Positions 57,683 to 64,000 of a stretch of 64,000 nt of DNA are shown piece after piece. The stretch is taken from the NCBI RefSeq assembly GCF_032399705.1, contig NZ_CP135922.1:6386001-6450000 (forward strand). Reading direction: 5' to 3'. Position numbers and translations under genes: made by a program. Source of the stretch: Paenibacillus sp. BIC5C1 (GTDB lineage Bacteria > Bacillota > Bacilli > Paenibacillales > Paenibacillaceae). The notes below the pieces were generated by a model. The model made no database searches, was not told where the DNA came from, and was given only the letters and a program-made list of their open reading frames with translations. How positions within the stretch are numbered: the stretch's first letter is position 1; every line of letters starts with the position of its first letter.

Positions 57683-59229
57683 GAATGGCCTCCTGCTTCC
57701 GCCGTTTTCACATACGAGGATGGTTTCGAGCGCTTGCGAGCATCCTCTTCCTGGATCAGTTTCACGCTGATTCGAGCTGATTCAAAGATGGTTGGCAATC
57801 CACTGCCCGGATGCGTTCCGCCACCCACCAGCCACACCCTTTTCAACTCTTCAAACTGGTTATGCGGCCGCAGATACATCATCTGCCCAAGATTATGAGC
57901 CATATTAAATGTTGCTCCGCGGTACACGTCGAGTTCATTTTGCCAATCCAGCGGTGTAAACATCATGGATTCTTCAATACGACTGCGGATGTCTGACAAC
58001 TCAGGAATCGATTCCAACCGCTTCATCATGGCCTCCCGCACATTCTCCCGTTCGACCTCCCAATCGATGTCTCCGGTAAGGTTCGGCGTAGGCATGAGAA
58101 CATATAATGCAGATTTCCCTTCCGGTGCGAGCGTCGAATCGAGTCTGGAAGGGTTATGAATATAGAGGGACGGATCCGCAGACAGCACTTTATGCTTCGT
58201 AATTTCGTCGACGTTCAGTCGATAGTCCTCGGGAAAATAGATGGAATGATGCGGTAAATCCACTTCACCGTCCACACCCAGATACAGCATGGCTGTGGAG
58301 CAAGAGAATTTTTTACGCTTCATTTTCTCCGGTGTATATTTCTTAAGTACGCCTGGTTCAAACAGATGGTTCACGGCATGCGCAAAGTCCGCATTAACAA
58401 CGACATGATCTGCTTCAATGCGTTCGCCATTTTCTAGCAATACGCCTTCTGCACGACCATTGCGAACAATGACCTGTTTGACCGGACAGGATGTATGTAT
58501 TCGTCCTCCATATTCTTCAACGACATCAGCCATGGCTTGAAATACGCGATTGACACCGCCAGTAGGATGAAACAAACCATAGTTGTGCTCAATGAACGAC
58601 AGAATCGTAAACGTACCCGGGCAATCCCATGCAGACATGCCAAGGTATTTGGATTGAAACGTGAATGCCCAGCGCAAGCGCTCATCCGTGAAATAGCGGG
58701 ACAGAATGCCATAGACCGTATTGTTAATATCGAGTTTTGGCAGAGCTGTCATGGCATCTCTTCGCAAATAATCTGCCAGCTTGCCGAAAGGCCTGCGCAG
58801 CAAAGGCATAACTTTGCCAAACTTCACTTCCTCTTCCTGCATGAATCGAAGGTAATTGTCCTCGTTGCCGGGGAAAAGCTCCTTGATCTGTGCGGCTGTA
58901 TCTTCACGGTTACGGGAAGGTGTAAACACCTTGTCGCCAAAATTTAGGGCATACAGCGGAGTCAGCTCTTTCATCTCCACATAGTCGGATAATTGGCGTC
59001 CCACAACATCAAACATCTCTTCAATCAACTGCGGCATCATCAAAAACGTTGCACCCCGGTCGAACCGATATTCGCCCAGCTCCAGTCTGGAAGAACGTCC
59101 CCCGATGACTGGCTGTTTCTCATATACATCTACTTCGTACCCCTGGCCGGACAATAACATCGCTGCTGCAAGTCCACCCGGACCTGCACCAATGACTGCT
59201 GCACGTTTACGCTGCTGATTCGGTATCAT
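57679..59229 (-). CDS. CrtN/CrtI-family carotenoid desaturase or oxidase, paralog a
   Basis: 516 residues from ATG 59229, behind GGTGAG. FAD site VIGAGPGGLAAAMLLSGQG, EKQPVIGGRSSRLELG, and C-terminal LVGGGTHPGSGLPTIFESA. It is the first gene of the crt operon, about 100 bp downstream of the CarH-type operator, and has a long C-terminal tail (RKRSKPSSYVKTAEAGG). Confidence 0.88.
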   Translation of the reverse strand: MIPNQQRKRAAVIGAGPGGLAAAMLLSGQGYEVDVYEKQPVIGGRSSRLELGEYRFDRGATFLMMPQLIEEMFDVVGRQLSDYVEMKELTPLYALNFGDKVFTPSRNREDTAAQIKELFPGNEDNYLRFMQEEEVKFGKVMPLLRRPFGKLADYLRRDAMTALPKLDINNTVYGILSRYFTDERLRWAFTFQSKYLGMSAWDCPGTFTILSFIEHNYGLFHPTGGVNRVFQAMADVVEEYGGRIHTSCPVKQVIVRNGRAEGVLLENGERIEADHVVVNADFAHAVNHLFEPGVLKKYTPEKMKRKKFSCSTAMLYLGVDGEVDLPHHSIYFPEDYRLNVDEITKHKVLSADPSLYIHNPSRLDSTLAPEGKSALYVLMPTPNLTGDIDWEVERENVREAMMKRLESIPELSDIRSRIEESMMFTPLDWQNELDVYRGATFNMAHNLGQMMYLRPHNQFEELKRVWLVGGGTHPGSGLPTIFESARISVKLIQEEDARKRSKPSSYVKTAEAGGHS

Positions 59230-59331
59230 GCCACTCACCTTTCCTATGTTAAGAACTATCTCTAGTACTATAGTCTCTAACCTATTATTAAACCGGCCTT
59301 GAACTGTTCAAGCGGGTAAACGCAAAAACAT

Positions 59332-59364
59332 TATACAAATGTAGTACAAATATTATACGACCTA
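59332..59364 (-). promoter_or_regulatory. CarH-type operator/promoter of the crt operon: three 11-bp direct repeats
   Basis: On the plus strand TATACAAATGT, AGTACAAATAT and TATACGACCTA follow each other at an exact 11-bp period, each with TAC(A/G)A at the same place. Two TATAAT boxes for minus-strand transcription (59330-59335 and 59352-59357) are embedded in the repeats; TTGACC-17-TTTAAT just upstream is an alternative promoter. CarH tetramers are known to bind tandem 11-bp repeats overlapping promoters. Confidence 0.7.
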
Positions 59365-59419
59365 TTAAATCAAAAAATGACCCGCTGGTCAAATTCTCTA
59401 TTAAGATATTTTAGAAAGC

Positions 59420-59458
59420 AAAAAAAACACCCTTCGCGCTCTTGCGTCAAAGGATGTC
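59420..59458 (-). terminator. Rho-independent terminator after carH
   Basis: ACACCCTTCGCGC pairs imperfectly with GCGTCAAAGGATGT and a T8 run follows on the minus strand. It isolates carH from the crt operon promoter. Confidence 0.75.
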
Positions 59459-59519
59459 CTGTATACCTAAAGCTATACATGTTATTTTAAAAATACATTT
59501 TCAAAAAGACACGAATCAG

Positions 59520-60452
59520 TTATCTTCGCCCAGGCGATGGTTCAACAAAATACTCACGTTCCATCCACGATTGCCAATCCGCTGAATTTCCGGGCATAAT
59601 CCACTGCGGGTAACGTGCGTTCTCTGCACGCTCATAGCCCTTCCCTCCAAGTACAAAGCGCATATCAGGGAACTCGTCCAAAATTCGTCCTATGAGTTGA
59701 TCACACCGTTCAAGCAGTTCTGAACTGGTAACCGAAAGACAAACTAACCGAATTTTCTGCTCCCGGATAATTGGATAAATTCCTTCTTCGGGTGTGTCGG
59801 CTCCGAGATAGAGCACTTCAGCACCATTTTTACGCATAAACAGGGAGAACAACAATAAACCTACCTGATGATGCTCCCCTTCCGGGCACAAGGCTAGAAC
59901 TTTGGGCAGATGCGGATAGATCGGGAACAGATGGAAAAACTGATAAAAGCGCTGTGAGATCAATTGAGTCATAAAATGCTCTTGAGCGACCGAGGCCCTA
60001 CCCTGCTCCCACGCATCCCCAACACGAACGAGAATAGGCACCAGCACATGATAAAACATGGAATCATATCCGTACATGGTGAAGCCAAAATCAATCAAAC
60101 CATTGGCCCGTTCGCCCTGAAAGTTGTATAACGAGTCGTAGATCTGATCGGCTATACGTACATATGCTTCTTCCATCGTGGGTACTGGTGGGGTAAATGA
60201 CGTAGGCACTGCAGCAGCTTCCTGTGATCTGGTTTTGTTCACCTTCAGCATGCGTACTGCTTCCGAAATATTGGTCTGGTGCTGCTCCACCTGCTCTTTT
60301 AACCAGCGCAGATCTGCAACATTCTCTTCCGTGTACAAGCGATAACCCGATTCCGTCCGCTCAGGGGTGACCGCACTGTACCGATTCTCCCAAGCCCGGA
60401 GCGTTACCGTCGGAATACCCAGCATGGCAGCGACTTGTTTGATGGAATACAC
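59520..60452 (-). CDS. carH: CarH/LitR-type MerR regulator with B12-binding photoreceptor domain
   Basis: 310 residues if begun at the GTG at 60452; the frame stays open to 60662, but the MerR domain starts exactly here (VYSIKQVAAMLGIPTVTLRA) and the extension is unlike any domain. A four-helix light-sensing domain carries the Wx9EH motif (WEQGRASVAQEH, residues 148-159), then the cobalamin site EHHQVG (193-198) with the axial His, GADTPEEG and a closing VLGGKGYERAE. CarH proteins bind adenosylcobalamin, tetramerise on DNA in the dark and dissociate in light. The adjacent operator and crt operon fit light-induced pigment synthesis. No B12 genes are in the window. Confidence 0.88.
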   Translation of the reverse strand: MYSIKQVAAMLGIPTVTLRAWENRYSAVTPERTESGYRLYTEENVADLRWLKEQVEQHQTNISEAVRMLKVNKTRSQEAAAVPTSFTPPVPTMEEAYVRIADQIYDSLYNFQGERANGLIDFGFTMYGYDSMFYHVLVPILVRVGDAWEQGRASVAQEHFMTQLISQRFYQFFHLFPIYPHLPKVLALCPEGEHHQVGLLLFSLFMRKNGAEVLYLGADTPEEGIYPIIREQKIRLVCLSVTSSELLERCDQLIGRILDEFPDMRFVLGGKGYERAENARYPQWIMPGNSADWQSWMEREYFVEPSPGRR

Positions 60453-60680
60453 CTTATTACCTACTTTCTTTCCTGAAATAGCCGGACTTTCATAGGTTAA
60501 ACGAATCCTTATCCCGTCCTTGTCAGGTATATGAAAATCCGAACATTCCACAAAAATAATACACTCATTATACACAACGCTCATATGCATGTCGATTGAA
60601 TCGATCGAATTGGTTTTGCACTGCGTCAATGTTGTCATCCGGGTGGTAATAGAAGTCAGCAAGTTCAGAAAGGGGAGTTA

Positions 60681-62159
60681 TTGTTGTTTTCTTATCGCCG
60701 CCAGACATCAGACCGCAAGTCTTCACGCGGCAAATTTCCATACATACGAACATGTCTCGTATTACTGGTCCTATGGCTCATCGCCGTCATGCTCTACCAG
60801 ACCTATAAACCTTTACCAGGCGGCGTTTCCTATGAAAGTCCTGAATACCGTGTGGATCAGGTGCAATTTCTGCATGATCTGACTTATCCCTCTGCTGACG
60901 GACAGATGGAGCATGAACAGCAGATCTTCCAGCGCATGCAACAGATCGTTGAAGACGCGGAACAGTTCGTCGTCGTTGATATGTTCTTATTCAATAACTA
61001 CCAGCACAAAGGTCAGCAATTCCCACCCATAAGCACAGAGTTCACAGAAACACTGGTTGCCAAAAAGCTTCAGAAACCGGATATGGATATCTGGTTCATT
61101 ACCGATGAAGTGAACACCAACTACAACTCTGCACCCAACCCGTTACTGGAACAGATGAGACAGGCCGGGATTCACGTGGTCATTACAGATGTGGACCCTT
61201 TACGCGATTCCACTCCCGTGTACTCCGCGGTCTGGCGAACCTTCTTTCAATGGTTTGGTCAATCCGGGAAGGGATGGATTCCGAACCTGATGGCAACCGA
61301 CGGACCGGATGTCACAGTACGTTCCTACCTTAAGTTGCTCAATGTAAAAGCAAATCATCGTAAAGTGGTGGTCAGTGAGAAGACGGCTATTGTGTCCTCA
61401 GGCAACATTCATGATGCCAGTGCCTACCATTCAAACATCGCTTTTGAAATAACCGGACCGATCATCGGAGATATCCTTGAGTCGGAACAGGCTGTGCTGA
61501 ATTTCTCAGGCGGGGGAAAACTTCCTTCCTATACAGCTCCCTCCACAGATCCGAATAAGGGCGATTTGCGAATTCGTTATCTAACCGAGGGCAAAGTGAA
61601 TGAGGCAGTGCTCCATGAGATCAATCAATCGTCAAAAGGTGACACCTTGTGGATGGGCATGTTCTACATCGCTTCCCCCAAAGTATTGGACGCCCTGCTC
61701 GAAGCCTCGAAACGGGGAACCGAGATTAGGCTTGTACTCGACCCGAACGAAAATGCTTTTGGTCAGGAGAAAACTGGCATTCCCAATCGTCCTGTAGCTG
61801 CCGAGTTACATGATAAATCGGATGGCAAAATCCAAATTCGCTGGTATAACACAACCAAGGAACAATATCATACCAAGATGATGTACATCGCCAAAGCCAC
61901 CGGGGATCATATCGTTCTTGGAGGATCGACCAACTTCACCCCCAGAAACATGAATGATTATAATCTGGAAAATGACCTCTGGGTTGCTGCCCCACCAGAC
62001 AACTCATTCACTCATGATGTCGCGAATTATTTTGACCGGATATGGAATAATGAAGATGCCGAGTTCACACTGAACCTGGATGAATTCCAAGAAAAGACTA
62101 CATTTTTGAAAGAAATCGTATATAAGCTGCAGCTGATTTTGGGATTAACGACCTTCTAA
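60681..62159 (+). CDS. Phospholipase D/cardiolipin synthase-like membrane protein with degenerate HKD motifs
   Basis: 492 residues from a TTG behind AGGGGAG. One N-terminal membrane segment (TCLVLLVLWLIAVMLY), then two PLD-like halves. HKD1 is NHRKVVVSEK (His226, Lys228, but Glu233 where Asp is usual); HKD2 is YHTKMMYIAKATG, with Ala at the Asp position, followed by GGSTNFTPRNMNDYNLENDL. His and Lys are kept, so transfer activity is possible. It is divergent from carH with about 230 bp between them. Annotated relatives are cardiolipin synthase or PLD-like proteins. Confidence 0.8.
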   Translation: MLFSYRRQTSDRKSSRGKFPYIRTCLVLLVLWLIAVMLYQTYKPLPGGVSYESPEYRVDQVQFLHDLTYPSADGQMEHEQQIFQRMQQIVEDAEQFVVVDMFLFNNYQHKGQQFPPISTEFTETLVAKKLQKPDMDIWFITDEVNTNYNSAPNPLLEQMRQAGIHVVITDVDPLRDSTPVYSAVWRTFFQWFGQSGKGWIPNLMATDGPDVTVRSYLKLLNVKANHRKVVVSEKTAIVSSGNIHDASAYHSNIAFEITGPIIGDILESEQAVLNFSGGGKLPSYTAPSTDPNKGDLRIRYLTEGKVNEAVLHEINQSSKGDTLWMGMFYIASPKVLDALLEASKRGTEIRLVLDPNENAFGQEKTGIPNRPVAAELHDKSDGKIQIRWYNTTKEQYHTKMMYIAKATGDHIVLGGSTNFTPRNMNDYNLENDLWVAAPPDNSFTHDVANYFDRIWNNEDAEFTLNLDEFQEKTTFLKEIVYKLQLILGLTTF

Positions 62160-62186
62160 TTGAAGATGAAATCTCAAGCATAAACC

Positions 62187-62216
62187 CGCCTGTACACTAA
62201 CGTGCAGGCGTTTTTT
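62187..62216 (+). terminator. Rho-independent terminator after the PLD-like gene
   Basis: CGCCTGTAC pairs with GTGCAGGCG (one G-U), followed by T6 on the plus strand. Confidence 0.88.
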
Positions 62217-62221
62217 GTGCC

Positions 62222-62272
62222 TTGACAGGGAATGTAAAATGTGAAAATATAGGTTACCTAACGACCGTTAGG
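62222..62272 (+). promoter_or_regulatory. Promoter and TetR-type palindromic operator
   Basis: TTGACA (62222-62227) with an AT-rich -10 region about 17-19 bp on (AAATATA). Right after it CCTAACG-AC-CGTTAGG (62257-62272) is a perfect inverted repeat just upstream of the ribosome site. Its position suggests autorepression by the TetR protein of the whole operon. Confidence 0.7.
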
Positions 62273-62284
62273 AAGGTGATAATG

Positions 62285-62908
62285 ATGACAGCACATTCGA
62301 TTCGAGATGCAGCCTTGTTCCATTTTGCAAGAGATGGATATGAAGGAGCTTCCTTAAGAGCTATCGCTGACGAAGTCGGGATTAAAAAACCGTCCATATA
62401 TGCACATTTTAGCGGCAAGGATGACCTGTTTTTGCAAACCCTTGCGCATGCGTTTAAGGATGTTCAGCGTCGAACGCTGGAATATTTTCGCGATCACGCC
62501 GATCTGCCACTGGAACAAAGGTTGAAGGGTTTGCTGATATGGTTTGAGCAGGAGTATAACTGTAATGCCTCTGCCCGCTTTATGTTGCGTATGTGTTACT
62601 TCCCGCCACTTTCGCTATATAGCGAAGTGATGGATCTAGTTTATCCGTTTCTGGACGGTATGGAACGGTCACTGACACGACTGCTGCAAAGGGCGACGCG
62701 CAAGGGGGAACTACAGGCTGTTCCAGCAGAACAAGCTGCGATTACTTATATGACTTTTCTCGATGGCATCACGGTTGAGATTATTTATGGAAGTTCACGT
62801 CGATACCGAAGACGGATTGAAGCTTCCTGGCCAGTCTACTGGCATGGCATTCATCATCTGAAACAAGAGGCACAGCCCGTTGTGCTGAAAGGAGATTCAT
62901 CATCATGA
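62285..62908 (+). CDS. TetR/AcrR family transcriptional regulator
   Basis: 207 residues from ATG 62285 (GGAAGGTG upstream; the ATG at 62282 is equally possible). The N-terminal helix-turn-helix reads GASLRAIADEVGIKKPSIYA HFSGKDDLF in two blocks, typical of TetR. The ligand domain is Leu/Tyr-rich. It overlaps the first SMR gene by 4 bp (ATGA), so regulator and transporter are one operon. Confidence 0.9.
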   Translation: MTAHSIRDAALFHFARDGYEGASLRAIADEVGIKKPSIYAHFSGKDDLFLQTLAHAFKDVQRRTLEYFRDHADLPLEQRLKGLLIWFEQEYNCNASARFMLRMCYFPPLSLYSEVMDLVYPFLDGMERSLTRLLQRATRKGELQAVPAEQAAITYMTFLDGITVEIIYGSSRRYRRRIEASWPVYWHGIHHLKQEAQPVVLKGDSSS

Positions 62909-63246
62909 ACCGCAACTGGTTATATGTATTTATCGGGGGACTCATTGAGATTGTATGGGTTAGTGGGCTGAAACACGCCTCCAATGTGTGGGAGTGGGCT
63001 TTGACGGCCCTAGCCATCATCCTCAGCTTTGGATTAATTATCGCCGCTTCCAAAAGATTGCCTGTGGGTACGGTATATGCCGTATTTACGGGGATTGGTA
63101 CAGCAGGTACGGTACTGACCGAAATGCTGCTATTTGGTGAAGCATTCTCACTCGCCAAAGTTTTGCTAATCGGTCTTTTGCTATGTGGTGTGGTCGGACT
63201 GAAACTGGTCACGGATCAACAATCGGCAAAAGGAGGTGAAGCATAA
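62905..63246 (+). CDS. SMR family transporter, Gdx-like subunit 1
   Basis: A 113-residue protein with four membrane segments. The essential Glu lies in GGLIEIVWVSGLKHA, a pattern close to SugE/Gdx guanidinium exporters (GLLEVVWAxGLK). PVGTVYAVFTGIGTAGTVL is the conserved third segment. Together with the next gene it should form a heterodimer (as YkkCD/EbrAB do). No guanidine riboswitch is visible upstream; TetR control replaces it. Confidence 0.88.
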   Translation: MNRNWLYVFIGGLIEIVWVSGLKHASNVWEWALTALAIILSFGLIIAASKRLPVGTVYAVFTGIGTAGTVLTEMLLFGEAFSLAKVLLIGLLLCGVVGLKLVTDQQSAKGGEA

Positions 63247-63560
63247 TGGCTTGGATGGCAATTGTGGGTGCAGGCATATGTGAAATTTTTGGCGTCATCG
63301 GCATTAATGGTGCTTCTTCCCGGAAGGGCTGGCCGTATATCGTGCTCATGCTTGTATCGTTCGTAGTCAGCTTCTCCCTTTTATCCTATGCGATGACTTC
63401 CATTCCCATGGGTACCGCGTATGCGGTGTGGACTGGAATTGGTACGGTGGGCAGCACGCTAACAGGTATGTTCCTGTTCGGTGAGCGGAAGGAGGCCAAG
63501 CGGCTGCTGTTTATTGCCATGATTTTGGTGGCGGCGATTGGATTGAAACTGATTACGTAA
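63246..63560 (+). CDS. SMR family transporter, Gdx-like subunit 2
   Basis: A 104-residue protein with four membrane segments: GAGICEIFGVIGINGAS has the conserved Glu, and PMGTAYAVWTGIGTVGSTLT the SMR signature. The ATG shares its A with the previous gene's TAA, so translation is coupled. The substrate may be guanidinium or quaternary cations. Confidence 0.88.
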   Translation: MAWMAIVGAGICEIFGVIGINGASSRKGWPYIVLMLVSFVVSFSLLSYAMTSIPMGTAYAVWTGIGTVGSTLTGMFLFGERKEAKRLLFIAMILVAAIGLKLIT

Positions 63561-63599
63561 ATACCTTCATTACAATTTTTATAATATTTAATTATTAAT

Positions 63600-63634
63600 A
63601 AAGACGACTTCGTTCAGGAAGTCGTCTTTTTGGG
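63600..63634 (+). terminator. Rho-independent terminator after the SMR operon
   Basis: AAAGACGACTTC pairs perfectly with GAAGTCGTCTTT, 6-nt loop, followed by TTTTT. Confidence 0.9.
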
Positions 63635-63689
63635 ATATGATATAAAAGGAAACCTCCTTACACTCTGTTACGTAAGAAAGGATGTCGTG

Positions 63690-63824
63690 ATGATGAAGAA
63701 ATTGTTCGCGCGCATGGGTTCTTTTACCGGTTACATCTTTCTGATCGCTGTGGGAGCCTTTTATTTGTTTGCTCTTGTAGCCATCATCCTTCTAGCCGTT
63801 TACGTCTTTAAGGGCGGAGCCTGA
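63690..63824 (+). CDS. Very small putative membrane protein
   Basis: 44 residues (ATG 63690 or 63693; AAAGGA upstream). A short basic start (MKKLFARMG) precedes one long hydrophobic helix (TGYIFLIAVGAFYLFALVAI ILLAVYVF). I recognise no family. The frame is open 60 bp upstream, but the ribosome site and hydrophobic pattern support the short form. The last 176 bp of the window hold nothing I can identify. Confidence 0.5.
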   Translation: MMKKLFARMGSFTGYIFLIAVGAFYLFALVAIILLAVYVFKGGA

Positions 63825-64000
63825 AATAGATTATTTTGGACTCATCCTACTCAGCTTGCTCGCCCTAACTAGCCTGAGTACTCATGATTATCATACATAC
63901 TGCAAGGAACATTCGTCGCTCATTACTTTATATAGTTTTTATGGTGTCTAGATGACGTAGAAAAATGCTTCATACCCCTTATATTACGCCTCTTCTTTTT

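Overview
The window is a chromosomal segment of a Gram-positive, endospore-forming Bacillota, very probably Paenibacillus. The evidence is the gene order atpZ-I-B-E-F-H-A-G-D-C, DUF1146, murA, spoIID, spoIIQ, spoIIID, mbl, flhO, flhP, fabZ, which parallels the Bacillus subtilis 3.7 Mb region. In addition, tagO, tagA, csaB and an SLH protein sit together as in Paenibacillus cell-envelope loci. Nearly every gene lies on the minus strand; only a small gene at 49.1 kb and the genes after 60.7 kb are on the plus strand.

Layout. 0-11.7 kb: cell-surface genes, namely an SLH-domain S-layer-type protein cut by the window edge, tagO, tagA, csaB, a DUF5693 membrane protein, a phosphoglucomutase and fabZ. 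These fit synthesis of a pyruvylated secondary cell wall polymer that anchors SLH proteins; mnaA at 30.2 kb would supply its ManNAc. 12-19.3 kb: epuA-like gene, flhP, flhO, mbl, spoIIID, spoIIQ, spoIID. 19.7-30 kb: murA, a DUF1146 gene and the ten-gene ATP synthase operon. 30-38.6 kb: mnaA, upp, glyA, ywlG (behind a ZTP riboswitch), ywlE, mntP, tsaC, spoIIR. 38.9-49.5 kb: a secreted GH18 chitinase, two tandem rodA-like genes, prmC-prfA, an orphan SUKH-like gene, ychF, a GNAT gene and a small membrane-anchored protein. 49.8-60.5 kb: a carotenoid locus of type II IPP isomerase plus a seven-gene, translationally coupled operon (three desaturase/oxidase paralogs, CrtM, CruF-like hydratase, acyltransferase, glycosyltransferase), preceded by a CarH-type B12 photoreceptor repressor. 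60.7-64 kb: a degenerate PLD/cardiolipin synthase-like protein, and a TetR regulator with a pair of Gdx-like SMR exporters.

The most unusual content is between genes. (1) A family of about 110-nt hairpins has five copies here. Short conserved blocks sit inside helices whose sequences differ between copies but remain paired. (2) Five tandem, roughly 110-bp structured repeats separate flhO from flhP. (3) An 80-bp duplicated double-hairpin array lies inside the ATP synthase operon between atpA and atpG. (4) A 169-bp MITE-like element with 14-bp terminal inverted repeats lies between upp and mnaA. (5) A ZTP riboswitch with promoter and terminator lies ahead of ywlG-glyA. (6) Three 11-bp direct repeats in the carotenoid promoter have the spacing expected of a CarH operator. 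All assignments come from reading the sequence alone; no database search was run.
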